Assembly (NCBI GenBank): GCA_959347315.1
Contig: OY365810.1
Coordinates: 16,052,500-16,116,499 of the forward strand
Source of the DNA: Bimastos eiseni
Taxonomy: Eukaryota > Annelida > Clitellata > Crassiclitellata > Lumbricidae
DNA: 64,000 bases
Direction of reading: 5' to 3'
The notes under the pieces are model-generated. The model was given only the letters and a program-made list of their open reading frames with translations. It had not been told where the DNA came from and made no database searches. The number at the start of each line of letters is the position of its first letter. The stretch's first letter is position 1. Positions 26,901 through 33,724 of the stretch are shown piece after piece. Made by a program: the position numbers and the translations under genes.

Positions 26901-29900
26901 GCCCGACTAATTTGTGGAATTCCAAAGTTTGTTCGCATCTTTTTCTTCATTCACGAATCCCTTCACTGACTCCCAGAACCTCAACGCATTCGTTTCAAGA
27001 CCCTTGCATTGATGCGAACTGTCTCATCGGGTCTGACCCCGACTACCTTCTGGCTCTCTGCACTAGGGTCTCCTCTATTCCGCACCGGGTTTCTCTTCAT
27101 TCTTCTGCCAGTGGACTTCTGGTGGTTCCCCTCATGCGCTCTGCCACGGCCCAATCCAGCAGCTTCGCCTACGTGGGTCCCACCAGCTAGAACAGCCTCT
27201 CTTTCTTCTAAGGAAGGCGCTGTTCTCTCTATGTGTCTCTCTCTGCGTCTCTCTCTGTCTCTGTCAGTTTCTCTGTCTCTGTCTCTCTGTCTGTCTGTCT
27301 CTCTCTTTCTCTCCTGCTGCCTTCCGGAAGCGCCTGAAGACTTTCCTTTTCTCTGTTCAGCATTGTTTAGATTACAAATTACAAAACTTACAAATGGGAC
27401 TAAAGAAAACATTATTAAATTGTTGAATATGAATTTGCTACTCTTCTCCTAAAACCGATTCCCCTTAGTCTCTGAGATAATCGAACCATGACTCATTAAT
27501 TTTCCTCTGATTTAGACACATCTGAGAATACGAAGTCAAGCATCCGTTGCATACGGAAAATAATCATCAGTGTTTTTTGACATTTGCGGTTTAAAAAAGT
27601 TCTCTCAGTTTTTGATGCACTCTGTTTCTGAAAGGCGATGCTCTGATTGGAAAGAGTAGGCCTAGGCCTACATGTACATCCGTCCGTCTGCTCTATATAT
27701 CACTGTTGGAAATTAGCCATGATGCAGGACGCTGACTCATCATCCCTGTCAAGTGTGAAGGAGTCATTCGTGTGTATCGGACCAGTCAGAGGTCTCACGT
27801 ACAGGTGAGTTACTAGCGATACACTGGGAGCTGTACACGGATTCAAGAACGATGCTGCTGCTGGTATAATTCCGTAGACAACAATTTGTAAGGCCTCAAT
27901 GAGTACCTATTCTTGAGAACGATCTTGATATTAATTCAACAGACTTCTGATCAACCGAGCAATAACATTTGGAACACGAAGGGCGCGGTAGCTCGCAGTC
28001 TAATAGTGTATATATTGCCAGAAACTAGTGGAATTGGTTTTTGATTGATAATATTATGTCCACATATGTATGGATATCACCAATTATTCCAATTGTGTGT
28101 CCACGCTTTCTGCGCATGGCATTCGGCCATTTGATCCATCGATCGACTTTTGCATCATTTTGACGATTATTGACATCTAAATGCAGAATTTACTTAATGA
28201 CTTGAACATATTGAGCTCAAACTCCCTTATTGAACATAAGGGAGTTTTCTAGTGCTATGTTTGCGTACCAGACTAATTCGTCGGCTTTGCCAAGGATTTT
28301 TTTAACCTTAAGAGACATTTTGTTCACAAGTTGCCTAGGCTATGTGACTGCATCAGACCCATCGCTTCTAATGTACACGGCCGAGTCTCAGCCATGTGGA
28401 CCATGTAAGACTCCGGTAGCTGAGTGTTTTCGTCTCGGTGGGTGGCGATTGATGTGGCCGTTTTTGTGACCTCGACCAGATCATGTTCATGGTTAGTCAG
28501 GTTATGGATATAAATCAGGAATGCGGTCTCGAGACCGCGGTCTTGGTCTCGAGACCGTACCGGAAAACTGTGGTTTTGGTCTTGGTTGTTAATAAAGTCA
28601 GATCATGTTGGGTGTTCTCCAGAAGCTCTAACTAAACTGGAGAACTTTAATAATTTGAGAATTAAATTGTGCCTGTAAGGAATTTGCATGCAACACTTTA
28701 TTAATTTGGACAGTGTTTAAGTACTGGTAGAATTTGGAGATACAGCAAAAATTAAATTTGTGACAATTAGAAGTAGAAATTTTATGTATAGTTGTAAATA
28801 TCTGTCAAATCCACTCACTAAAGACAAGCAGGTTCAGACTCTAAACCAACGAGTAGCCTACAAAACATGGCTTTCAAAATGTGAGGCCAATTCTAAATTC
28901 TCTTGTAGAAATACCTGCCATTCGTAGGAGACTTTGTACAGTGAGTGCCTTTCCCAGGTGATTTGAAGCGGTGCACTGGTAAGTGCCTTGGTGATCGTGG
29001 GTACCCTCTTCGATGATAATCGTCCCGGTGCCAGGTATCTGTGGAGGAGAGTCGAGAACAACGCCATCCTTCTCCCACGTATAACTGCACGAACGTAGAT
29101 TAAATTCCTCACTTGAGCATTAATACAGTGGCGCTATAATTCTTAGGTCGTGTGTTGCTAAGTTATGCCCGAGCAAAGGTGTAACAAGCGGGGGTCAGAG
29201 GGGCACCGGCCCCCCCCCCCGTTTCAAAACTGGAGGGCAAAGCCCCCCAGATTTAGTACTCAGTGCTCCCCATGTGCCCTCCAAATCGGTTCTTTTTTAT
29301 GTTTCTCCAATGACTTCTTAAGATGACTTTTGTTAAGATAATTTATGCCCTCCATTTTTCACATTTCTGGGGGGCAAGATTCAAATAGTGGGGGGGGGGG
29401 TTTTCTGCGCTTCGCGCAATATTTAACAAATTATGCCCGTCCCACTTTTCAAAACCTTGTTACACCGCTGTGCCTGAGATTCCATATAGCGATCGATGCA
29501 CCGATTGGTTACATTATAGGAGGAAGTATTGGAAATTAATATATAAATCGTCAGCGACATAGGCCTACGTAAGAAGAGCAGTCCCCCAAAGGTATAGTCC
29601 TGAGGTAGCCTGCTTGGGTGTGAAATGCTATTGACCAAATTTCCTTAGCCTTGGCAAATGAGGGTGGGTGAGAATTCTCTCCCTCGCCGTCAATTCGTTC
29701 CACCGATAATGTACGGTCAGTGTCGTAGACTAAGTACAGTTGAAAACCTGAAAACCATAATCTCTAGTTACTTCCCTCTGGCGTTATTATAATCGGGCAT
29801 AAGCTTAATTAGCCCAATTACTATATTTAATTATACTTGAATAGTTTCATCTTATAATGTAGTTCTGATATAATTCAAATAAAAATCAGAAGTAAACGAG

Positions 29901-32573
29901 CTGAGTGAGCATCAGGGACCTATGAAATTTTTATCCATTGATAAACAGTAATTATTGATATAATATCACTGTCTTAAGCTACTGATGCAAATATTTATAA
30001 CAGGAACCAGGATGAAGATGATGCGAATGCAGATATAGAAAATGAAGAATCATAAACATGATAATTAAACATTGCTGTTTACAAGCATGTACACAGACGA
30101 AGCTGATGATGTTGTTGATGGAAGTGATGACTATGATGATGACGATGATGTACGTTTTTGTTGATGATGGTGATAATGAAGATGATGTACGTCTTTGTTG
30201 ATAATGATGATGATGATGAAGAAGATGATGATGACTGTGATGATTATGTAATGTAGTGTAATGCAATCAAGCATTTATATAGCGCCGCTCAATTCAGCAG
30301 CGCTCTCAACGGGCGCCTGTGCGCAGGCAAGGGAACAAAAAAGTCTTGCGTCGTCTCCGAAACTAAACTGGCAAGGTGAGAGGGTCAGTAATTCTAGGCG
30401 CAGGGACTGTTGAAGAGAGTTCCATGCTGAAGGACCAACAGAGGCAAAGCTCTTCGACTGGGTCGTGGCAGAGCGCATGCGCGGAACAACAAGAAGACCG
30501 GGACGATGATGATGACGACGACGATGACGATGATGGTGATGATTATGACGATGACGGTAAAGATCATGGTGATTATGACACGGAATGACTAGAGAGCCAA
30601 GAGAGTGCTGACCTGGGTGTAGGACTTCCCTTGGCTAGACATGGAAGAGTGAGAGTGTCCTTTGGCTTGTAGGTCACTTCTTTCGGAGGTTCCTGGATGA
30701 GGATCGGTGGAGAATTAACTGTGATCGTTGACCAAAAGACGGATGCAGACAGTGACCGAGTCAGACAGACGCAGACAAATAGACATAGAGACACATACAA
30801 GAATAAGATTTAAAAAGATGAAGAATGCCGTTTTATCTGCCCACCGACAGTGCACGGTTGTGTAGTCCTACTCATTCTGAGCTGGCTATTATATGACCCG
30901 CTACTAAGCAAGACTATGTGAATGCCTCAACGATGTTTACTTTCACTTTGTTTCCATGAATTCACTGGTTCCCGTTAACTATATCAACTGGGACGCTGGA
31001 TATTTCAGAAGTTTAGATTACACAGAGTGTTCAATCGTATCATAACTGTCATCACACAACGCCATCTGGCAATGACATAATTAACGAGAAAGAATAACTC
31101 GAGAAAGAATTAAGCACTAACCGAATAGATAACGTTTTGGGACATTTGCTAACGATTGGAACAGCAGAATAAATGTGCGCTAAATAAATAAAACTGAGCA
31201 CTACATGTATTTCACAAGTAAACAGAAAATACAAATGACAAGTACTCAGACATTTAGGTAGACTGTGAGACAAACAGACGTACAGGAAGAGAGAGGGGAA
31301 CAGAAGCTTGCATAGCAATGATCATTATGGTTGTGTCTGGTAGTTTAGAGGATCTATTCGTTCAGGCGTCCAGGACAACTTCCGCCTGAGTTCGTGTCCA
31401 TCTGCCATAGCCATTCCCTTGCTGTCTCTATAATCGTCCCTCTTTGTCTGTCTCAGTATCGCTGCATCTCTATCTCTGTCTCTGTTACTTTGTCTATATA
31501 ACCTGTCTCTGTCAGTCTGTCTGTCTCTTTCTCTTGCTCTCTCTCTCTGTCTTTCTGTCTCTCTCTGTCTCTCTCTGTCTCTCTCTGTCTCTCTCTCTGT
31601 CTCTCTGTCTGTCTCTCTCTCTCCCCTTCCAACGTCCTCCAAGGCCTCTCATTGTAGATGCATCGTCGATTAGCATGCGACACATTTCCCGTTTTCATTT
31701 GATCGATGCTATTGAACTTCCTCCTCTTTGTCGAAACCTAATGATTTATGACGAGAGACTCCCATGCAACTCTAATCATCTGCTGCATCTATACATGTGA
31801 CTGTTCTATTTTCCCAGTCTCTTCATCTGTTTGGTGTGGTCGAGTGGTAAAGCTGCCTCCAATCCATTGTTCCTCCTTCGGGGTTTGAGTCCGAATGTCA
31901 CGACGAAAGTTGAAATCAGTTCTATGACTTTTGGTAGCCGGATGTTTCTCTCAACCTCTTTCATTATCTCATATATCCATCTCATATATACTTATAAGCC
32001 TATCTATCGCATATATTCATCTTCTTTTCTGTTATCTTCTCACATGTTCTTCTATCTCCATTTATCTTCTTTTATCTTGATATTTGATTGTCTGTACTTC
32101 CGTCAATCCGTTAACAGAAGTAGATTCTCCAAATATCGAATGTGTTTATTTATTCTTTTACTAGAATGGTAGGCCTAAGCCTGACTTTTTTACCTTGACC
32201 AATCTTAGACATAGAGATTGGTAAATGACTGAAATTAAGCGTCTGATAAGTTTTATGGTCAGACCAATTTTCCATTTGGGTCACATTAGGCACCAAAAGA
32301 TGATCAATAAATGATCGACTATATAAAAAAAACTATTGTACCTGGCATTAAATGATTTGGCGTCTTCCGACGTATTGCACGCGCAGCCAGACCTTAGTCA
32401 AAGTTTATGTTAAGGCCAATAATTAACCAGAATCCGAGTTGCCATCCATGCAGAACCGATTTTTAATGAGTTTAATAAGTGACTCGTGACTTACCTGGCT
32501 TCCTCATTGTGCTAACGATGGAAATGACCGAAATGGCGAAGAATGCAATTAATAGTCTGCTGTGAGCGGACAT
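6543..32573 (-). CDS. L1CAM-like: L1-family neural cell adhesion molecule, complete 24-exon coding gene
   Basis: Single-pass surface adhesion protein of the L1CAM/NrCAM/neurofascin/neuroglian family, which mediates neuronal adhesion and axon guidance and anchors to the spectrin cytoskeleton through ankyrin. Coding exons in transcript order: 32573-32495, 30718-30613, 29084-28915, 25309-25121, 24327-24187, 23779-23680, 22805-22615, 21914-21777, 21139-20993, 20555-20353, 19563-19473, 18839-18552, 18159-17969, 17466-17284, 16414-16171, 15758-15631, 15113-14846, 13766-13644, 11073-10900, 10056-9928, 9386-9219, 8478-8350, 7384-7303, 6762-6543. They total 3882 nt and every junction phase agrees, giving 1293 residues (family usual about 1250-1300). 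Layout: signal peptide 1-22, Ig1-Ig6 about 27-614, FN1-FN5 about 615-1150, membrane helix about 1162-1185, cytoplasmic tail to 1293. Family hallmarks are the NRHGY motif of Ig4, the NAPG motif of FN2, the GWFTGLM start of the helix, FGEY and FIGLY. The start ATG at 32573 has A at -3; an in-frame ATG at 32600 would add nine residues. The gene is probably the single pre-duplication homologue of the vertebrate L1 group. Confidence 0.95.
7303..7384 (-). CDS. L1-family gene exon 23: juxtamembrane tail with FGEY
   Basis: Small exon (82 nt) reading VQAKELTRGNRRTFRNGEEP then TFGEYTK. The KY-x-V-x-x-KE and TFGEY words are conserved in L1-family cytoplasmic tails. Acceptor TTCTGACCAG|TT (phase 1), donor AAAAA|gtacgc (phase 2). 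Confidence 0.88.
8350..8478 (-). CDS. L1-family gene exon 22: transmembrane helix
   Basis: Reads AQQRAESISSAGWFTGLMTC then IALLLICLVVVIVYKISLSD. The GWF-x-GLM-x-x-IALLL pattern is the L1-family membrane helix. Acceptor TTTACAG|CT, donor CCATG|gtaacc; phase 1 at both ends, joining KYH to the next exon. Confidence 0.94.
8636..8770 (-). mobile_element. LINE tail or SINE fragment of the GCGCC family with ATTC repeat
   Basis: A TTCA/ATTC tandem run (8638-8663) adjoins TGTAGAGCCCCTTCAAGG, CTCAGGAGCGC and CAACCCCGGCTGAA, which recur in both inverted-repeat arms near 9.4 and 10.4 kb. The microsatellite end plus hairpin layout matches LINE 3' tails in this window. Confidence 0.5.
8893..8985. repeat. 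Dispersed repeat, copy 1
   Basis: Shares GTAATATxCCAAGCAA, TTTTGTCGACGGxAA, GGCCTCTGTTGTCA and AAGCTGTCGTTAAA with 12667-12755 in the same orientation. Confidence 0.85.
9219..9386 (-). CDS. L1-family gene exon 21: second half of FN5
   Basis: Reads NSWMNVSELDSGSTYEFRIV and AVTDLEHETRSQ. Acceptor TATGTCAG|GA. I chose the donor ATCACAG|gtgaac (phase 1) over the earlier TCACAG|gtgaaa, which would be phase 0 and would break the frame of exon 22. Confidence 0.9.
9391..9516. repeat. Inverted repeat arm A, in intron 20 just upstream of exon 21
   Basis: 126 bp nearly identical to the reverse complement of 10328-10452; I see one substitution and one A-run length difference. It begins 3 nt upstream of the exon 21 acceptor AG and includes its T-run. 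It contains the GATTTATATAGAGCCC / CTCAGGAGCGCTCC tail motif. Confidence 0.95.
9738..9852. repeat. AT-rich 17-bp tandem repeat
   Basis: ATTTATATGTTATATAT repeated about five times after a TA run. Lies in intron 20, inside the inverted-repeat loop. Confidence 0.92.
9928..10056 (-). CDS. L1-family gene exon 20: first half of FN5
   Basis: Reads PDEPIIDRLIAGDSFVNISW then NPGNRFYVEYRLS. Acceptor TTTGTAG|AT, donor CTCAG|gtaagt. It is 129 nt (43 codons) with phase 1 at both ends, so skipping it would keep frame. It sits in the loop of a 125-bp inverted repeat. Confidence 0.93.
10328..10452. repeat. Inverted repeat arm B, in intron 19
   Basis: Reverse-complement partner of 9391-9516. Together the arms bracket exon 20 with a spacer of about 810 bp, so the pre-mRNA could fold exon 20 into a loop closed by a stem of roughly 125 bp. 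Confidence 0.95.
10803..10884. repeat. 20-bp minisatellite after the exon 19 donor
   Basis: About four copies of CTGGCCTTTGACTCTTCGAC. It starts about 16 nt into intron 19 and keeps exon 19's frame open if the intron is retained. Confidence 0.95.
10900..11073 (-). CDS. L1-family gene exon 19: second half of FN4
   Basis: Reads APPAISRQVETTMPGSRPTW, then RLNGLLERTKYIVYIWAATS and AGKGD, the FN3 tyrosine corner and F-G strands. Acceptor TTTCCAG|CT, donor ATCAA|gtgagt; phase 1 at both ends. The frame stays open past the donor through a 20-bp repeat. Confidence 0.93.
11074..12660. other. Intron 18, part without coding
   Basis: Contains a TA/TG microsatellite at about 11862-11957 and an ACAGACAG run at 12428-12462. 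No exon-like or transposon protein sequence recognised. Confidence 0.6.
12667..12755. repeat. Dispersed repeat, copy 2
   Basis: Direct partner of 8893-8985, about 85 percent similar by eye, ending CCTGGATCCATCCA. Both copies lie in introns. Confidence 0.85.
13335..13625. repeat. GGTAGGCATGTGCCA minisatellite beside exon 18
   Basis: More than ten degenerate units of about 19-21 bp with core TAGGCATGTGC. It ends about 19 nt from the exon 18 donor. Cys/Pro/Leu-rich frames across it are artefacts. Confidence 0.92.
13644..13766 (-). CDS. L1-family gene exon 18: first half of FN4
   Basis: Reads APGEVTSVRVSERGSHH, LLLEWNAPDEPNGII and TYSVAYRQ. Acceptor TGTACAG|CT, donor ACAAG|gtcatg; phase 1 at both ends. 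A minisatellite begins about 20 nt into the downstream intron. Confidence 0.93.
13767..14845. other. Intron 17
   Basis: No repeat family or coding motif recognised on either strand apart from short AT-rich runs. Confidence 0.5.
14846..15113 (-). CDS. L1-family gene exon 17: second half of FN3
   Basis: Reads IRFWRSESSDDYRTEDVI, then LWPYANITAGVLVMNGG and ITFETPEG. Acceptor TTCTATCAG|ATT (phase 0), donor GGTG|gtaagc (phase 1). It is longer than usual for a half-domain because of an insert with WYPCPVLTSTDQTG. Confidence 0.9.
15114..15263 (-). pseudogene. Damaged duplicate of the FN3 first-half exon, abutting exon 17
   Basis: After a good phase-1 acceptor (TTAATCTAG|GT, the same phase as exon 16) the frame reads DKASRVIVESFDITEF and then VQTVNVQWSSLNLN, an FN3 A-B strand pattern. 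It then runs without intron into exon 17. One reading frame away the sequence continues HRGALLVPVLFYQIRFW, so a single-base shift near the AATAAA at about 15157 separates the halves. In the undisturbed frame it ends at a TGA near 15094. It may be a decayed or mis-assembled alternative to exon 16. Confidence 0.55.
15631..15758 (-). CDS. L1-family gene exon 16: first half of FN3
   Basis: Reads PTEAPKNFRFNAQTLTST then VEFLWQPVD and GFFVGYQ. Acceptor TTTCAG|AT (phase 1), donor TATCAG|gtggga (phase 0). Joined to exon 17 it gives VGYQ-IRFWRSE, a normal C strand. A second, damaged version of this half-domain lies at 15114-15263. Confidence 0.9.
16171..16414 (-). CDS. L1-family gene exon 15: rest of FN2
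   Basis: Reads AMDRIELNAPGFHYKVSYKR, where NAPG is a conserved L1-family FN2 motif, then YVIYVQAINDEGPA. Acceptor ATGTAG|GCG (phase 0), donor GGACT|gtgagt (phase 1). Confidence 0.94.
17284..17466 (-). CDS. L1-family gene exon 14: end of FN1 and start of FN2
   Basis: Starts MTLHPWMNYTFHVVSRNSLG (FN1 second half) and continues into TIPFRNPANVCTV and PDQLVIIWE (FN2 first half). Acceptor TTTCCAG|ATG, donor GGGAG|gtagtg; phase 0 at both ends. Confidence 0.93.
17969..18159 (-). CDS. L1-family gene exon 13: first half of FN1
   Basis: Reads DRPDAPTDVRLISCTATAAE then VAWHPSRNNNDPIIDYTVYY, a typical FN3 A-to-C strand pattern. Acceptor GGCGCAG|AC (phase 1), donor CATCAGG|gtacct (phase 0). Confidence 0.93.
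18552..18839 (-). CDS. L1-family gene exon 12: complete Ig6
   Basis: The only Ig domain here carried whole on one exon. It reads TVITVVPDSLTVN, NATFTCGAETDED, IQWLRNG and DSGQYTCLATNGLDS, ending VELTVRG. Acceptor TTTAAG|GA, donor CAGAG|gtgggt; phase 1 at both ends. Confidence 0.94.
19473..19563 (-). CDS. L1-family gene exon 11: second half of Ig5
   Basis: Reads NATLRDDGMFQCLAQNKFG, the second Ig5 cysteine, and ends GRLIVR. Acceptor TTGTCAG|AAT (phase 0), donor AGAA|gtaggt (phase 1). Only 91 nt. Confidence 0.92.
19985..20352. repeat. Tandem array of splice-donor-like 17-bp units after exon 10
   Basis: Degenerate units of about 17 bp with core TTACCTTTATAAGA on the plus strand, which on the transcribed minus strand read ATAAAGGTAA, a 5' splice-site consensus. 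The real exon 10 donor (ATAAAG|gtaact) is the terminal unit. Confidence 0.88.
20353..20555 (-). CDS. L1-family gene exon 10: first half of Ig5
   Basis: Reads APSFIETPPIVAKIAESQSV, LSCTASGTPRPAVSWKRG and NGDLVIK. Acceptor CGTCAG|CT (phase 1), donor ATAAAG|gtaact (phase 0). The donor is the first member of a long tandem array of donor-like units in the following intron. Confidence 0.93.
20585..20965. repeat. GAT/GAC trinucleotide-rich region in intron 9
   Basis: A run of GATGATGAT at 20810-20865 and CGATGACGATGA blocks to 20960, immediately upstream of exon 10 on the transcribed strand. Confidence 0.93.
20993..21139 (-). CDS. L1-family gene exon 9: second half of Ig4
   Basis: Contains SDSQVMQCNVTNRHGYIFAN, matching the strongly conserved QCN-x-x-N-x-HGY-x-x-AN stretch of L1-family Ig4. 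Acceptor TGCGTAG|CA. The donor CTCG|gttagc is weaker than its neighbours. Phase 1 at both ends. Confidence 0.93.
21777..21914 (-). CDS. L1-family gene exon 8: first half of Ig4
   Basis: Reads PPYWMDSKPPEDVVVEEEG, SAEFRCLAGGIPPP and NITWFSNGVPV. The PYW start is characteristic of L1-family Ig4. Acceptor GAACAG|AT, donor CAAAG|gtaatc; phase 1 at both ends. Confidence 0.93.
22203..22487. repeat. Pair of short direct repeats in intron 7
   Basis: GTATTATCTAGATATAC followed by CTTTAACAGC and TTTTCAA-GGAACCT occurs at 22208-22255 and 22438-22484. Confidence 0.85.
22615..22805 (-). CDS. L1-family gene exon 7: second half of Ig3
   Basis: Reads PTPNVTWIRL and DSGQYRCIAINSKDT, giving the Ig3 tryptophan and second cysteine. 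Acceptor TTGTAG|T. Of two overlapping donors I chose GAAA|gtaggt (phase 1), because the other, AAGTAG|gtgaac, would put a stop codon in exon 8. Confidence 0.9.
23680..23779 (-). CDS. L1-family gene exon 6: first half of Ig3
   Basis: Short exon of 100 nt that is easily missed. It reads ARLMWSSAATERVLIGQ and then ISMKCIFSGY, the first Ig3 cysteine. Acceptor CACATAG|GT, donor GGATA|gtaagtat. Phase 1 in, phase 2 out; the split codon becomes Tyr and continues YPTPNVTW in the next exon, as expected for Ig3. Confidence 0.85.
24187..24327 (-). CDS. L1-family gene exon 5: second half of Ig2
   Basis: Reads GKLHFSHLKPEDS and then NGTYLCVVYND, the F-strand cysteine of Ig2, ending RIEVRQTE. Acceptor TTGCAG|GTAAG, donor GGAAG|gtcgga; phase 1 at both ends. 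NGT is a possible N-glycosylation site. Confidence 0.93.
24395..24720 (+). mobile_element. CR1/L2-like LINE reverse transcriptase scrap
   Basis: On the plus strand, antisense to the host gene, it reads HIDISAAFDCVQCAWI and nearby FGVSGTIPN, resembling the (L)LD-S-AAFDTV and GI-x-G blocks of CR1/L2 reverse transcriptases. It lies in the intron between exons 5 and 4. Short and frame-broken. Confidence 0.6.
25121..25309 (-). CDS. L1-family gene exon 4: first half of Ig2
   Basis: Contains GVAGNPLTLRCQPPVSYP followed by ISWGI, the first cysteine and tryptophan of Ig2; the CxPP motif is typical of L1-family Ig2. Acceptor CTGATAAG|TT and donor GAAG|gtacta, both phase 1. The intron upstream (25310-28914) holds a LINE fragment in the opposite orientation. 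Confidence 0.9.
25690..27400 (+). mobile_element. CR1/L2-like LINE, decayed, in intron 3
   Basis: Plus-strand remnants: LSAEDVLKHILQKF and KSCELDLLPTLLLKDFLDDF (about 25760-26000), PQGSVLASLLFILYTSALG and HQYADDTLAYLHGPP (about 26340-26470, reverse transcriptase motifs with the YADD active site), then LSSHKFFKLQSILNAAARLI (about 26840) and RSATAQSSSFAYVGPTS (about 27140), the usual CR1/L2 C-terminal end. Multiple frame changes. A CT-rich microsatellite (27220-27320) sits inside the 3' part. Antisense to the host gene. Confidence 0.85.
28523..28556. repeat. Two adjacent palindromes
   Basis: GCGGTCTCGAGACCGC (16-bp perfect palindrome) and GGTCTCGAGACC (12-bp) are separated by six bases in intron 3. 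Confidence 0.95.
28915..29084 (-). CDS. L1-family gene exon 3: second half of Ig1
   Basis: Starts SYTWEKDGVVL (Ig tryptophan) and contains the second Ig cysteine in HQGTYQCTASNHLG. Acceptor GTGCAG|TTAT, donor GGCAG|gtattt. Enters at phase 2, leaves at phase 1. Confidence 0.93.
29176..29470. mobile_element. Possible MITE with GGTGTAACAAG ends
   Basis: GGTGTAACAAG at 29179 and its reverse complement CTTGTTACACC at 29456 bound a 290-bp segment rich in G and C runs and GGGCA words. No target duplication seen. Confidence 0.4.
30258..30485 (-). mobile_element. CR1/L2-like LINE 3' end with tail hairpin
   Basis: Minus strand reads MRSATTQSKSFASVGPSAWN then SLRLELLTLSPCQF, the C-terminus of a CR1/L2 reverse transcriptase. 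It is followed at lower coordinates by a tail with GCGCTGCTGAATT and GGCGCTATATAAATG. This links the widespread ATTTATATAGCGCC sequence to LINE 3' tails. In intron 2, same strand as the host gene. Confidence 0.7.
30498..30570. repeat. GATGACGAC microsatellite
   Basis: GATGATGATGACGACGACGA run ending about 40 nt from the exon 2 donor. A similar GATGATG-rich zone is at 30105-30250. Confidence 0.9.
30613..30718 (-). CDS. L1-family gene exon 2: first half of Ig1
   Basis: Reads PPILIQEPPKEV and then the first Ig cysteine in LTLPCLAKGSPTP, matching the family's Ig1 start. Acceptor ATCACAG|TT, donor CCCAG|gtcagc. It enters at phase 1 and leaves at phase 2, which fits both neighbours. Confidence 0.92.
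30719..32494. other. Intron 1
   Basis: Contains a TCTCTGTC microsatellite (31440-31625) and the SINE-like sequence at 31827. No other coding signal recognised. Confidence 0.6.
31827..31905 (+). mobile_element. tRNA-derived SINE-like sequence
   Basis: Contains an A-box-like TGGTCGAGTGGTAAAGC and a B-box GGTTTGAGTCC about 35 nt later. The cloverleaf is not clean and no CCA or tight acceptor stem is visible, so a SINE or tRNA pseudogene is more likely than a tRNA gene. Confidence 0.5.
32495..32573 (-). CDS. L1-family gene exon 1: signal peptide
   Basis: Encodes Met followed by a hydrophobic core (LLIAFFAISVISIVS), a typical secretory signal. The donor reads CCAG|gtaagt and leaves phase 1. The nearest downstream coding exon is about 1.8 kb away. 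The ATG context has A at -3. A second in-frame ATG lies 27 nt upstream at 32600. Confidence 0.88.
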
Positions 32574-32889
32574 CTTGAGTGTATCGTTAGCCACAGTCAT
32601 CACAAGACGGCTAAATAATCCAATGGCTTTGTGAAAGCATCAACAGAAGACGGGTAATAACTTCATCCATAAAAAGCCCTTCAGGGTAGAACGTCTTTCG
32701 CCGGTGCTGGCTGACGCGCAGTTGGCTGGACACATCATTCGGTGCCCACTGGTCGAATGATTCATGGCATATCGCACGAGCGCTTTCCACATGACTAATC
32801 AGGCTTTGGCTTACAACACGTGTGCTGAAGCGAGACAACAAGGTAACGCAAGCTTCTAAAAAGCAAAGGTTATGAAAAGTGGGTGCAGG

Positions 32890-33300
32890 ACTGCAGGGTA
32901 GGGTAAGATTGAATTAGCTAAGGTAAGGTTAGATAATGAAAATTATTTTGGCGCAGGGGATAGGAAAAGTAAATTTCTGCAAGCTACTTTAGCACGACAT
33001 GAATTAATGTAGCGATTGCAGATGCAGTTTTGAAGTAGGATGGAATATGCGAAAGACGGGTAATAATTATGATCGAGAAGTTACGCAGATGGAATTACAG
33101 CTAAGGTAGCCTAAGGTTAGAAAATGGAAATGAGATTGATGCAGGAGATATAAAAAGTAGGCCCTAAATTTCGGGAGCTCAATTTTTTTAGCACGTACTA
33201 TGAATGTAGCGATTGCAGATGAAGTTTTGAAGTCAAGCATAGGATGGAATATTCGAAAGACGGGTAATAATTTTGATCGAAAGTGTTACGATTCTGGTCG
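32890..33300. repeat. Two direct copies of a ~195-bp unit upstream of the L1-family start
   Basis: Copies (about 32905-33085 and 33100-33295) share GCTAAGGTA, AAGGTTAGA, GTAGCGATTGCAGATG, AGTTTTGAAGT, GGATGGAATAT and CGAAAGACGGGTAATAAT. A further GACGGGTAATAACTT at 32650 hints at a third remnant. The region is 0.3-0.7 kb upstream of the ATG. Confidence 0.88.
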
Positions 33301-33499
33301 TAAGTCACACCAAAATTTCGGACGAGATAATTAATAACGAATGCGGGAGTAGACGCAGGGTCTAGGTCGAAGGAAATAAGTGGATCGGGAAGTTTCTGTA
33401 TACCTAATCACGAGCACTAAAACTAATTAAGATCTAAAATCGATGAATCTGTAATGTTCAGTATGACCGTATGTAGGCCCCTAATATATAGGTCTAGAA

Positions 33500-33724
33500 G
33501 ACTTAAAGTGTTCATCAATCAATCAGTCAATCAATCAATGAAACTTGATGTCGCACCTCTTCAAGGAAGCTACTCAGAGGTGCTGCCAGTCCAACCACGG
33601 CCAAAGCGGATAGATCAAATAGAAGAGTGGAAAGAAGATGAGGAGATCTTAGGTAAAAGTCCGAGTTCCAGAGCCCATTCCAAGGGGTAGGGCCCACAAC
33701 ATAGAAAGCACGATGCTGCTGCAT
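33500..33724 (-). mobile_element. CR1/L2-like LINE 3' end with tail and AATC-type microsatellite
   Basis: Minus strand reads RAFYVVGPTPWNGLWN, resembling the C-terminal block at 30258-30485. It is followed by the hairpin-like AGAGGTGC...GCACCTCTT region and a CAAT/ATCA short repeat at 33517-33540. It lies about 1 kb upstream of the L1-family start codon. Confidence 0.55.

Noticed and set aside
27720..27815. Plus-strand exon candidate ending CTCACGTACAG|gtgagt
   Set aside because: The donor-like word is good, but no acceptor, frame or family match supports a plus-strand gene.
31827..31905. A functional tRNA gene
   Set aside because: A and B boxes are present but no clean acceptor stem or anticodon loop can be drawn; SINE origin is likelier.
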